Assembly: GCA_033064195.1 (NCBI GenBank)
Contig: JARBJD010000225.1
Coordinates: 1 to 64,000 of the forward strand
Origin: Blattamonas nauphoetae
Taxonomy: Eukaryota > Preaxostyla > Oxymonadida
Direction: 5' to 3'
DNA length: 64,000 bases
A program made the position numbers and the translations under genes. Within the stretch, counting starts at the first letter, position 1; every line of letters starts with the position of its first letter. Below the pieces are notes generated by a model. That model was not told the DNA's origin. It saw nothing but the letters and a program-made list of their open reading frames with translations, and made no database searches. Shown here piece after piece: positions 53,818-63,432 of this stretch.

Positions 53818-54747
53818 CTCCGATGAGTGTGGAGGAGATCGCTCTGATGAGCTATTCTGAGTCCGCTGGAGGTCGAGTGCGAGAGTGGCTGCTGAAGACC
53901 CACACGAAGTTCAACCAACTCTTCGGCCAGCTGTTCGACGTCTTGTTTGCTGATGTTCTTCACCCTCTTCCGACTCCGATGAAACTTGATGTTCAATCAC
54001 CAACAGAAGAGAAGATGGAGATTGATGAAGATGAGACCGAATGGAACAATGTCAGCACAGATGAACCGTCGCCCGCTCAGAGCAATCCTCGAGACCAGTC
54101 TGCCCTTCGATGGCCTGAAGACCAGCTTTGGTGTTTGGAAGACTGCAACCTCTCACCGATCGGTCAGCAACCAACCGACGTCCACATCAGCGTCCTCTTT
54201 TTGAGGAACAGATGCGACGCCATCGACACACAACTGCGGAGGATCGAAGCAGCACTTCAGAAGATGAACGATGAAGGATCTTCTGATCACTCTCAGAAGG
54301 AGGAAGCTCAGACACATCATGCATTGGAGACGATGGATACTGAAGAATCAGACAAAACAGAACACGCAATGTCTCTTCGTGAGATTGTTTCGCGAGGATG
54401 GAATCGACTGACAGAGACGAGAGAGACTCGTCAGATTTTTGACGAAGACACTCTTCTCAACTGGCGGAAGATGAGACACCTCACGACTCCCGATGATTTG
54501 GATGAGAGAGGTCACATGACCGAAGCAGCAGACACTCCCGAAGAATCAGCCATCCCATCTGATCTCTGTGCATCTCCTCCAAAAGAGAACATTCCAGTTG
54601 CTTCCCTCGACGACAAACTGAGAGAAGCAAGATGCGACATTCTGGGGGTTGTGGCTGAGAGTGTGGGCGAGTTTTGTTTGAGGCTCTGTGAAGTGATCTC
54701 TCTCTTCGGAGATTCCATGCGATGCGGGTTCCCTGACCTGACCCTGT

Positions 54748-55233
54748 CAGTCATGGACAAAAGTGATCGGCAGGAAAAATGACAAACTCTGGTCTGACGA
54801 TTTGGGAAAGGAGTTCGATGCTGAAACGACACATGTGTGGAGGTGACATAACATCGACACGCATCGAGGTTAGTAGACTGGTCTACAGTTCGTGGGTGAG
54901 AAATACGAACCATTCCACTGTAGACGTTTTTTTACGAATGTTTTCTTTTTCTTGCGGAGGAGGCTGAGGATCTCGCTAATTTCGGTATCAATGATCTCAT
55001 CTCATCACCACCTCTCACTGTGTGAAAAATTGTCGATTGTGGTTGAGCACATATTTTTGTCACTTTTTTTCAGACCCTTCATTCTTCCGTATCTCCATCA
55101 TGAAACAACTGCTCGCTCTGATTTTCTCGCCACAATGGTTTTTTTTGATGATGAAGTGTCTGACAACATAAAAACCAAATTTCACCGCTCAGTGTTTCTG
55201 GACAGGAAAACCGAGAACTTTTGTCCATGACTG
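54748..55233 (+). mobile_element. 486-bp non-autonomous TIR element (MITE-like) in FAN1-type copy B
   Basis: The ends are perfect 17-bp inverted repeats, CAGTCATGGACAAAAGT and its complement. It is flanked by a TGT triplet on each side (54745-54747 and 55234-55236). The paralog at 60.98 kb has the empty site CCTGTGCGG, which fixes the boundaries and a 3-bp duplication. No transposase is encoded. A 3-bp target site fits PIF/Harbinger or CACTA-type superfamilies, but the ends match neither clearly. Confidence 0.85.
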
Positions 55234-55388
55234 TGTGCTGACGAGATCCAGTTAGAGGAAAGGAGGAAGTGGTGATTGTGGAAGTGAAAGGGCCAAGAGA
55301 CAAGCTTTCTGGAGAGCGGGTTGCACGGCTGAACGTGATGGCAAGTTGTGGTGTGGACATTCAGTTGTGTCGTGTCGCAGAAGAATGA

Positions 55389-56309
55389 TTGATTCCACCA
55401 AGTCACTATGGAATGTTTTGTGAAGAAAAATGGCATGGGTTTAGTATGTCGGGTCGAAAAAAAGTATGTCAGGTCGGAAAGCTGAGGTGTTGTTTTCCTG
55501 ATTTATGCCTAGTGAAGAAAGAATATTGATAAAATAATGACTGACTGGGATACTATGAATCATTATAATGTTGTTTTCATTTCACGAGATGACTTTTCAC
55601 AAGGGACTGTCGAGAAAAAACATGGAACATTTTGACTTTTTCCTTGTCATTTTTTCTCTCTATTGTTAACAAAAAGTGAATTTTATCTAAAATATACGTC
55701 CATTTGTAAGATTATATCAATATTCAAATACTTGCTCGATCATAGATTTTGAATCGACCAAGAACACCAAACAGTGAAACAAAGTGATGAGGATCAAAGT
55801 GAAACCGAGACACTTGTCTCGATAATTCAGCTGGAAAATGATGATAATGTCAATAAAAATGATGAAAATTACAATTATATCTTGATTTTGATCATGAGAT
55901 ATGAAATACTGTCGACACAAGCCATGTCAACTATCTCATTTCATTCGATCACATCAACTTCACTTCACTTTCATTGACCTTTCGTCACTTTTTTCACAAA
56001 GAACTCTCCATCTGAGCGAATTATGTCGTATTGAATCTCTCAGCACGATTCATCCCCGCTTCTTGGTATCAAACGACACAATGTCGACCGAGATACTGAT
56101 CTGGCACATGGATCCAGATTGATCAAGAGAAGACTGTCCCGAAGACACTTCGCCTCATGTGACAGAAGATATTGATGATGTTTGTGGAGAGCATTTTGGC
56201 GAAAAAGGATTCATGACGGTGAGGCCAAGGCGTGATATGTGAAGAGCTGAGCGAGTTAGTCGCAAACAGCCAGTGACAAAAGAAGAGTGATGTGCGACGT
56301 GATCAACTT
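55389..56309. other. Intergenic region with inverted dispersed module
   Basis: AT-rich. It has a short direct repeat TATGTCGGGTCG/TATGTCAGGTCG near 55446-55480 and, from 55915, the inverted copy of the module found at 722 and 26530. No gene is supported. Confidence 0.6.
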
Positions 56310-56335
56310 TCAACGATGTGCAAAGTGGGAATTGT
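55915..56335 (-). repeat. Dispersed intergenic module, copy 3 (inverted)
   Basis: The reverse complement aligns with 722-1140 and 26530-26945. Here the module starts inside the last codons (HFAHR-stop) of the helical-repeat gene 56310-56822, which suggests the module came from such a gene's 3' end. Confidence 0.7.
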
Positions 56336-56822
56336 GGGCAAGGGAGCGAATATCGAAGGTAATTGAGATCTCAACGCTTCTTTGGATAATGGCAAGGATC
56401 TGATAAACGATGTCAAGTTTTGCAATGACAGAAAGATTCTGCAAACGCGGTGTCGATAAGATTCTGGGAATGAGTTTGGCGGAAAGAATGGCCAGAAAGT
56501 GTGAGTAACAGCAGTTGTCGAGACTTAGTCGTATCAATTTGAGTGTCATTCTGAAAATCAATGGATGGGGCGATGATAAGAGCACAGACAGCGAATCCAC
56601 AAACACTACAGCGTGGTTTGAGGGATCTTGTTCGATGGTCTTCAAGAAATTGTTGAGAAAGTTGGAGAGAGTGATAGTTTCGCAGATCGTGTAAAGGAAC
56701 GTTGAAGCATGTTTGACCAGCTTCTTATTGAAAGAGAAACCGTCTCTAACCATTGAGACAAGCGACACGAAGGCAGGTGCAAAAGAAGCAAAGGATATGA
56801 AATCATCTGAACCCCACTTCAT
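56310..56822 (-). CDS. Helical-repeat family protein, C-terminally short
   Basis: 170 residues from an ATG: MKWGSDDFISFASFAPAFVS, then FVDSLSVLLSSPHPLIFRM and SAKLIPRILSTPRL. These are signature stretches of a large armadillo-like helical family I recall from Blattamonas, whose members are usually several hundred residues. The usual continuation after the ILSTP block is replaced by SITFDIRSLAHNSHFAHR and a stop, so this is likely a truncated member. Its biochemical role is unknown. The upstream region toward 57120 may hold more of the gene but shows no clear exon. Confidence 0.55.
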   Translation of the reverse strand: MKWGSDDFISFASFAPAFVSLVSMVRDGFSFNKKLVKHASTFLYTICETITLSNFLNNFLKTIEQDPSNHAVVFVDSLSVLLSSPHPLIFRMTLKLIRLSLDNCCYSHFLAILSAKLIPRILSTPRLQNLSVIAKLDIVYQILAIIQRSVEISITFDIRSLAHNSHFAHR

Positions 56823-57120
56823 AAATGGTTTGTATTCTCCTTTTCCATTTTATGGGTCGATCAAGCTCCACATTGATTGTTGAGCCTGCTTACACAGAAT
56901 AGACAGTGAAACAAAACAATCCACAACGAAAATGTGTTTGACGTGATTATAAAGACGAAGTAATGACAATCAAGAGACAGAGAGGATTTAAAATCTGATG
57001 TCCATTTTCTCTTCGGTCGTTGATTTCATTCAGAATCAAGATGAGATTTGGAAACAAAATGATGAATATGGTTCATTCTAAATTGTGTTTGCAGTTGGGC
57101 TGAAAGACGAGATGGAGAAA
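56823..57120. other. Unassigned region
   Basis: ~300 bp between the helical-repeat gene and the foldback element; no supported gene. Confidence 0.5.
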
Positions 57121-57973
57121 GCTAGTCACCCAACAATCCGGGAGTAAATAACTATGCGGGAGTTTTTTTATGTGTCTCAAAAGTTGGGAGTAACATTGGA
57201 TTTTTAATTTTTTCGACAATTTTTCACTAGAAATAACATATTTATGAATAAATGAAGTGTCCTAGGTGGTTCAGAACAAATAGTTTTGATTACCCAGCAC
57301 ATATTTCTCATGACCTTGAAAAGTTGATCTCGTTGTATCTCCATAACCAGACAAAATTTTGACATGAAATTTTCGCGAAAATGAATGATTTGAGAAAAAT
57401 AAACTTTTGACATTTCAAACTTTTTTTTTCGAAAGCACCAAAATCAAGGTTTTTCATCATTTTTCAAGGAATGCTCCAAGAGTCTTCGGATTTGTCACTC
57501 ACGATTCGCCTTTCATGCAAAATTGATCATTTGAACTCGATTAGGACAGAGTTGACATCATTTGTAGGAATTTTGAAAACGAAATTCCCTTCTGATGCAT
57601 AGCGAGAGAGCAATTTTGGGATGATGTCAAAATCAACACATTCTTTCTCGAGAGGTGGGGAAAAAAATTAAAAAGTTAAAATGTCAAAAGTTTATTTTTC
57701 TCAAATCATTCATTTTCGCGAAAATTTCATGTCAAAATTTTGTCTGGTTATGGAGATACAACGAGATCAACTTTTCAAGGTCATGAGAAATATGTGCTGG
57801 GTAATCAAAACTATTTGTTCTGAACCACCTAGGACACTTCATTTATTCATAAATATGTTATTTCTAGTGAAAAATTGTCGAAAAAATTAAAAATCCAATG
57901 TTACTCCCAACTTTTGAGACACATAAAAAAACTCCCGCATAGTTATTTACTCCCGGATTGTTGGGTGACTAGC
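57121..57973. mobile_element. Foldback / long-TIR element, 853 bp
   Basis: The arms 57121-57416 and 57678-57973 are inverted copies, 296 bp each. The 70 codons read outward through either arm are identical in translation. The spacer is 261 bp. The ends read GCTAGTCACCCAACAATCC. If TA at 57123-57124 and 57970-57971 is the target duplication, the element proper is 57125-57969 with GTCACCC ends, as in Tc1/mariner-type MITEs. No transposase gene is present. The near-identity of the arms implies recent activity or arm conversion. Confidence 0.85.
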
Positions 57974-58815
57974 AGGATGAGTGATAAAAGTGCTGATGAC
58001 ACCTAAAAGAAGAAACAAAAAATCAGAACACACTTCAAAAAAGTTGTTAGTGTCTGTGGAACGGCGATGATGTGGGGCACATCCCATTTTGATGAGATAA
58101 ACGAGATGTGTTTGGAGATGATCCAAAAGTCGAGATTGGGAAAGATAATCGGGCCACAAGGGTTCGTTCAGTGACGCGAGGAACTGTTTGGAGAGAGGAC
58201 GGTTGACGATGTGGCAATCTGAGACAACGGGACTGCGAATGATGAAGCCAAAAGAGCAAACCATTTCTGGACGATTGGAGGCGATTGAAGACCTGATCAT
58301 CGGCATCAGCGATCAGAGCATTTCGAAAAGTGGAGGAGCGGCAATAGAAAGGAGAATGGAGTTATTCAAAAGAGGTGGTTTCGATGTCGAGGTGTCTGAG
58401 AGCAGGTGGAGTTGGAAACCAGAGAAAGTTCCAGACGATTGTCAAGAGATGGGTGTGGATGAAGAAGCTGTTGGTTCTTCTGTCCTTGCGAGGAGTCGAG
58501 GATGATGGTCGGTGTGGGATTGTTTCAGAGAGGCCATCTCAGAATGGGAACGAGCCATCAAGAGAGTTCCATTTGTGAGAGCAATGCATATATCGATGTA
58601 TTGCCTTCCACAAACGAGCAGTGAGAGTTGTGCGAGGGTGGCGGCGAAGGAGAATGTGGGGATCAAAAGCGGGACTGTGGCGAGAGAATCCGAATCTTGC
58701 GGGCAAATAAAAGCATAAGGCAATGCCAGAATCGACAAAGATCACCCACAAACAGTGTTTGTTGTCCAAAAGAAGTCAGAAACAGTTCGAAAGAGTCGCT
58801 GGTTCTCGTCAGTTT
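57974..58815. other. Unassigned region, possible decayed minus-strand gene
   Basis: The minus strand has broken stretches of protein-like sequence (for example FLASLNEPLWPDYLSQSRLL and LDHLQTHLVYLIKMGC), and an intron-like TTTTAG precedes GTGTCATCAGC. I cannot place these in a family, and the frame is interrupted. It might be a gene split by the foldback element. Confidence 0.35.
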
Positions 58816-59889
58816 CTACCAAAGAAATGGAAGGTTCATGCCCTGCAGGTTGTTCAATGTGATCGAGAAGGCAACAGGATATTCTCCGAAATATCCGTTT
58901 CTGTCGTTTTGCAGCTTTTCCTCAATCACATCTTCGATGCCCTCCATTCTCAACATTCGATGCACTGTCTTCCACATCTGTCGTTCTTCTCCCCTTGTTG
59001 TGTTCCATTCCCGCTGGGTACCGAGCATATCTTCCAGCAACTCCCAGATTGACTCATCTTGTTCAATGAATGCGAGGCAACTCGGGATTGTGGGAATGAT
59101 TGGTCTATTAAGAACGAATTCCAGTGTCGGTTGATACGAAGGAGATATTCGGAGGAATTGGGCAAGAAAATTTATAAAGTCATCTGACAAGTCCCCATCG
59201 ATGATTGAATAGCGGTTCACGCACAAATGGCGGATATACTGCTCTGAAGGAATGATAACTTGCGTCAAAACAGTCTCGTGAACAGCTTGCTGGTCAGGGG
59301 GATCTTCAATTTCGAGTTGTTGGAGACAGTTAGGAGTGGCGAGCCAGAAAGAATCAATGATGATTCGGGTGAGACAGATGTGGATATTCGCTTTCTCTGC
59401 AAAAGAAAGAGTCAGTGGATTGAGAGTTAAGATTAGTTGATGATTCAGATCAGCTTTGACGAGGGCAAATCTGACTTTCTCTGATCACATCTCGATCTGA
59501 TTTCTGAGTATCTTTATTGCGGTTGAGACGATGATCTGATTGGTTGAAGAAATCAGAATCATCATGGACTGTACGAAGTCTGTCAAAGATTCACCAGAGA
59601 TTGACGCAAGACTGCGGAGAAATGTGTCTGCAGATGATTGAGTCCTTGGAGTCACTGATTCGAGAAATTTCACGGCTTTAACTTCCAGAGAGGTACCCAA
59701 TGCTGGATGGGATTTCATTGTGGCAACCAGAGACCGAAAGACAACCACCATTTCGCGTTCAGATTCCAGTTCTTCCTCATCCCAATTCACGAAGGGAGAA
59801 CAATCTGAAGAATATGATAAGTAGTGAGATGAGATACCAGGGCAAGGAGAATCAGAGGGGGCGTCGGGATTTGTGTTCAAAGCTGACAT
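58816..59889 (-). pseudogene. Helical-repeat family protein with one internal TGA
   Basis: A full-length-looking member. It starts MSALNTNPDAPSDSPCPG, then FVNWDEEELESEREMVVVFR, SLVATMKSHPALGTSLEVKA, KVRFALVKADLNHQL, CVNRYSIIDGD, QREWNTTRGEERQMWKTVHR, MLRMEGIEDVIEEKL, ending GMNLPFLW-TAG. The only break is a TGA at 59485-59487. Relatives I recall have a Cys (after Trp) there, so TGC to TGA is likely. The frame stays open on both sides for 357 codons in total. I recognise the lineage-specific family but know no function. It is a recent nonsense pseudogene, or a sequence error. Confidence 0.6.
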
Positions 59890-59978
59890 TCAGAATGCTC
59901 CAGATGAAGAACACACGTTATGGGTGAATACTTTTTGAGAAATAATCATTTTGAGATGAAATAGGCACAAAAAGAAAC

Positions 59979-60197
59979 TCACGTTGTCCTGATACACCCA
60001 ATCTCAATCAGTCCTTTCATCTTCTCTCCTACTCCGTCCATCTTCGGCACAATTCCAATCGACACGTTTTGATGCGGTCGATGGTCAGCATCGATTGGTC
60101 GGTCTCGCTGGGTCAGCCCAGACGAGAAGACGGTTGTGATGTTCATCGTCAATTTCAATTGAGTTGGTCTCAATTGCGGGGTGTTCTTGAATGACAA
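59979..60197 (-). pseudogene. Pseudokinase tail fragment
   Basis: IVPKMDGVGEKMKGLIE matches the PKMENMSEEMIELI region at the end of the kinase-like tails at 27.7 and 25.9 kb. It lacks the following CLSxDPxxRP block and any intact upstream domain. The adjacent minus-strand sequence to ~60.7 kb may be more of the same decayed gene, but I cannot show it. Confidence 0.35.
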
Positions 60198-60716
60198 GGG
60201 ATGGTTTTGGGGAGAGTGTGGACGATCATCGCTACTTTCTTCACGCCAGCTGGCATGTCTTCACTGACTGTTGGGACAGAAAGGCAGAGTCTGAATTCTG
60301 TTTCCACGAATCGTTGGTCGAGACAAAGGAATGGACGTCGGTCAAGAGCAGTTGTCGTCGTTCATTCCGACAAACATCCACAATCTCCCAAGTGCTGAAA
60401 CACTTCGATCGTAGACGCGGGAGTGGGAACACGATCGATGGAGTTGGAGACGAGAGTAGACGTCGGGTGGAGAGCGAGGGAGATCTTGATCAAGATACCA
60501 TCAACTGCCCCACAATGCACAAGCAGGAGAGAGAACGTGGAAGAAGTGGTCAGAGGCGGAATCGCAGCAGATTATCGATTGAAGAGCGACCAGATCGAGT
60601 TTGCGAGGGAGGGAGGGTTCGTCGCTGCCCTTCTTTGGACGATTGGAGATTCTGATCAATTTGGGATTGAACTGTCGTGCAGGCTTCGTCAGCATCGTCG
60701 AAATCAACAAGAACAA

Positions 60717-61092
60717 TCTCACAACTCCCGACGATTTGGACGAGAGAGGTCACATGACAGAAACTTCGGAGACTTCCAAAGAATCAATCATTCCATCGGA
60801 TCTTGGCGCATCTCCTCCGAAAGAGAACATACCAGTTGCCTCCCTCGACGACAAACTGAGAGAAGCAAGAAGCGACATTCTGGGTGTTGTGACTGAGAGC
60901 GTGGGTGAGTTTTGTTTGAGGCTCTGCGAAGTGATCTTTCTCTTCGGAGATTCCATGCGATGCGGGTTCCCTGACCTGACCCTGTGCGGACGAGATCCAA
61001 ATGGAGGAAAGGAGGAAGTGGTGATTGTGGAAGTGAAAGGGCCAAGAGACAAGCTTTCTGGAGAGCAGATTGCTTGGATCACTCTTCAGTGA
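60717..61092 (+). pseudogene. FAN1: FAN1-type VRR-NUC fragment, copy C
   Basis: Only the 3' part of the gene: LTTPDDLDERGHMTE, VGEFCLRLCEVIFLFGDSMR, CGFPDLTLCGRDPNG, KEEVVIVEVKGPRDKLSGEQ, IAWITLQ-stop. It keeps both catalytic motifs (PD and EVK), and its uninterrupted CTGTGCGG site shows where the element entered copy B. Similarity to copy B ends after GERVA/GEQIA, so the last strand and helix are lost. The frame is open back to 60601 over unrelated sequence. It is probably inactive, but it could encode a small VRR-NUC-like protein. Confidence 0.6.
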
Positions 61093-61266
61093 TCTCCGAT
61101 TAATGGCCATCTCACTCCGAGATGAAGAAATATTGAGTTAATTATCCATGAATTGTTACAATATCAAGCAATAATGTTTGTATAATGATAAAAAATGGTA
61201 GTTTAATTGATAGCTTCGATCAACCCCTTGTTACTCCTTTAATTGTTGACAATTCATCAAGCACGA

Positions 61267-62226
61267 ATGATAAATCCGACTCAAGCGGAGATTAGTCCGG
61301 CTCAATCCTCACTGGAGGATATACGACCTCACATCAATAGTATCTTCGACCTTCGACAGGAATTTGGAAATGCGCTGTTGGCGCTCCAAAACGAGGATCA
61401 CGATGCGCTACAAAGATACAGCACGTTTATCGTCCCTCCAGGGGCGGAGCTACTACTTGGACCTTTGTTTCATATCGCTCGCCTGATGTCAGTGCATATC
61501 GATAAAATTGTAGGGGCAAACTCCGGAGAATGGTTAAACCTCTCGCCGGACGAGACAACATGGAACCCAGTGGGCGGTCAGCAATGCTACATGCGCTCGG
61601 ACAGCCCTTCTTCTCGGTCGATCTCTCCGATGCCAGGGGAGGGCCGACGGATCACTCCGGCGCCTTTCCGGAATTTGAGGCACCATCAAAGGATCAACTG
61701 GGCGGAGCCTCTGGTGGCGGAGGCAGAAACCCCAACAAGTCGTTCAATGGCCAATGAAAGTCGAAATATACATACTGAGCCGGAGGCAGCAGAGTACGAA
61801 GATTTTGTTTTGCAGGGCCTGAAGGAAATGATAGCGAAGCTACCAACATACAAATGGGATCCAGACGATGAAAATGAAATAAAAGACAGGATGGCAGAGA
61901 TTGGTGACTCTTTCAAGATGTACCCGGACGCGATCAAACTGAACATGGGCCGGAGGCCAAATCAACTGGATTTTACTCTCAGTAGCATCGAAAAGGAGGC
62001 ATACCGTCTGGTGAAGCTCGGTGCAGGCTCTTTACTGCACCACACTGACAATTTGGAAAAGACCAGGATCCTTGAGCTTGTGACTCGCAAAGGGGCTGAA
62101 ATTGTTAAGCGCACATATGACGCCCGTCTAACCCACGTGATGAGACTCGATGTCATCCCAATGCAGGACAGCGCCAGGCAAGAGTCAATGATGCTGCAGC
62201 AAGAATACATCGATCAGTTACCCTGA
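61267..62226 (+). CDS. Orphan ORF, 319 aa, unlike its neighbours
   Basis: Starts MINPTQAEISPAQSSLEDIR at the first ATG and ends in TGA. It has an acidic/helical N-terminus, a Pro/Ser/Arg-rich middle (DSPSSRSISPMPGEGRR) and a helical C-terminus (LGAGSLLHHTDNLEKTRILE, IVKRTYDARLTHVMRL). Codon use has more GGG, CGG and GCG than surrounding genes, which suggests foreign or mobile origin. The layout (charged helical protein with a low-complexity middle) would suit a structural ORF of a retroelement, but no partner enzyme or terminal repeats are visible. I do not recognise the family. Confidence 0.5.
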   Translation: MINPTQAEISPAQSSLEDIRPHINSIFDLRQEFGNALLALQNEDHDALQRYSTFIVPPGAELLLGPLFHIARLMSVHIDKIVGANSGEWLNLSPDETTWNPVGGQQCYMRSDSPSSRSISPMPGEGRRITPAPFRNLRHHQRINWAEPLVAEAETPTSRSMANESRNIHTEPEAAEYEDFVLQGLKEMIAKLPTYKWDPDDENEIKDRMAEIGDSFKMYPDAIKLNMGRRPNQLDFTLSSIEKEAYRLVKLGAGSLLHHTDNLEKTRILELVTRKGAEIVKRTYDARLTHVMRLDVIPMQDSARQESMMLQQEYIDQLP

Positions 62227-62829
62227 GCAAATGTGCAAACACACCCTGAACAGTGTGTGCTGGACAAAAAGTGCGTCAGCACAACATTCACACTTTCTTG
62301 ATTCCAAAAAAAGGGTCCAAAAAAGTTACTCCGATTATTGAAACTTTAGAGACTTTTCCCCGTGATCTTTAACTGAAAATTTCCTCTATTTCGATATATA
62401 GAATGTCATTTTGTCAGTTTATCTCTTCATCCCCAACTATTCATCGGATCCGTTCCTATCATCAATTCCCTCCATCGTCGTGAAAAGAGACAAGGTTAAC
62501 AAACTGTTGGACATTGTTTTCATGTGATATCTTCTGATTTGTGAATTTGAGATTTGTTTCACTCGATTGAGCCTAGTTATTCATGGATTAGATCATCCTC
62601 CAGACTCTGTGCTGAATTTCAGAAATGATGGGCCCAAAGTGCACAAGATCGAACAACATGCACAAACCACCACAAACACAACATCCAACACAATGACTTC
62701 TGAAAAGATTAATCAAAAGCTAGGGTGTTTTCTCTTCTCTCTCTCATCCTTCTTCTCCTTTTTTTGCTCTATATCTCATCTCTCACTCATAGATTGTGAC
62801 CGTAACGGGGAACATTGTTGTGTCGGAAT
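62227..62829. other. Intergenic region / possible 5' leader
   Basis: Contains a pyrimidine-rich GT..TAG stretch at about 62,730-62,790 that looks like an intron, and a small AACACACCCTGAACAGTGTGT-like hairpin near 62,240. No coding sequence is supported. Confidence 0.45.
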
Positions 62830-63432
62830 GGTATGTCCCCCTCTCGTTTACCTCTCTTTTATGGACTGTCCACTGATTTAGAACATCATTAAAGATGGAT
62901 GGAATCTGGAATGAGTTGGATCAGTCTGCCAGACACGATCGGTAAATCAAATGCTGAAATGATCTCACCGTACGTCGCCCTCTCTTTTTCTCTCCCTCTT
63001 TATTGTTTTTTTCGAAGTTAGGACTTAATTATTGATAGATTGAAAAAGCAAAGTGAATGATCATTCTGGCCGTCACGATCGGGCAGGGTCATGCTGAAGA
63101 GCGCACACCGTATGCTTCCCTCTCTGTTTACATCTCCATTTATTGTTTCTTCTCTATTTTTAAGACCTAATTACCAGTCGATACGGAGTAAAAAGACTCT
63201 GATCTAACCTGTTGTCCTGATCGGACAGTGGATTGTATACTCACGCACGTCGTGTGTTTCTCTCTTTGTTTGCCTCAATCTTTATTGTTTTTCCCCTTTT
63301 GAAGACTTATTGAGCAATAGGTACCTTTAGAAATGACTCCGTTCAAACGGGCTGTCCTGATCGGACAATGTAATGCCGAAGAGCACAAACGGTATGTTCC
63401 TCCCTTTACTTTCATCTCATTTATCTTCTTGA
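62830..63432 (+). repeat. Tandem array of ~140-bp units with splice-donor-like words
   Basis: GTATGT/GTACGT/GTATGC-type words followed by pyrimidine-rich stretches recur at 62831, 62970, 63110, ~63250 and 63392, a spacing of 139-142. Each unit also carries a (T)GATCGG-centred block and a TTTATTGTTTTT stretch ending in TTAG, TAAG or GAAG. The units are clearly related but diverged. They lie just upstream of the beta-helix gene that starts near 63.43 kb. Confidence 0.75.

Larger units (their letters stand above)
53553..55388 (+). pseudogene. FAN1: FAN1-type VRR-NUC nuclease, broken copy B with inserted element
   Basis: The 5' end is truncated at the ATPase flank. Visible parts: DACILSLLETLSNFGVPSTR and KRGKSVFVDVGG; a 67-nt intron at 53751-53817; APMSVEEIALMSYSE; FNQLFGQLFDVLFADVL; then VSRGWNRL, VGEFCLRLCEVISLFGDSMR and CGFPDLTL. 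After the 486-bp element, KEEVVIVEVKGPRDKLSGER follows, then VMASCGVDIQLCRVAEE and a stop. That is the full VRR-NUC end of FAN1 (PD..EVKGPxDxLS). The insertion sits between the PD and EVK catalytic motifs. A GGA-to-TGA change (55237 region, versus the 60.98-kb copy) also interrupts the frame. The repair role is known for the family; this copy should be inactive. Confidence 0.7.

Noticed and set aside
57204-57890. Two identical 69-residue ORFs on opposite strands
   Set aside because: They are the two arms of the foldback element read outward; the identity reflects the inverted repeat, not a gene.
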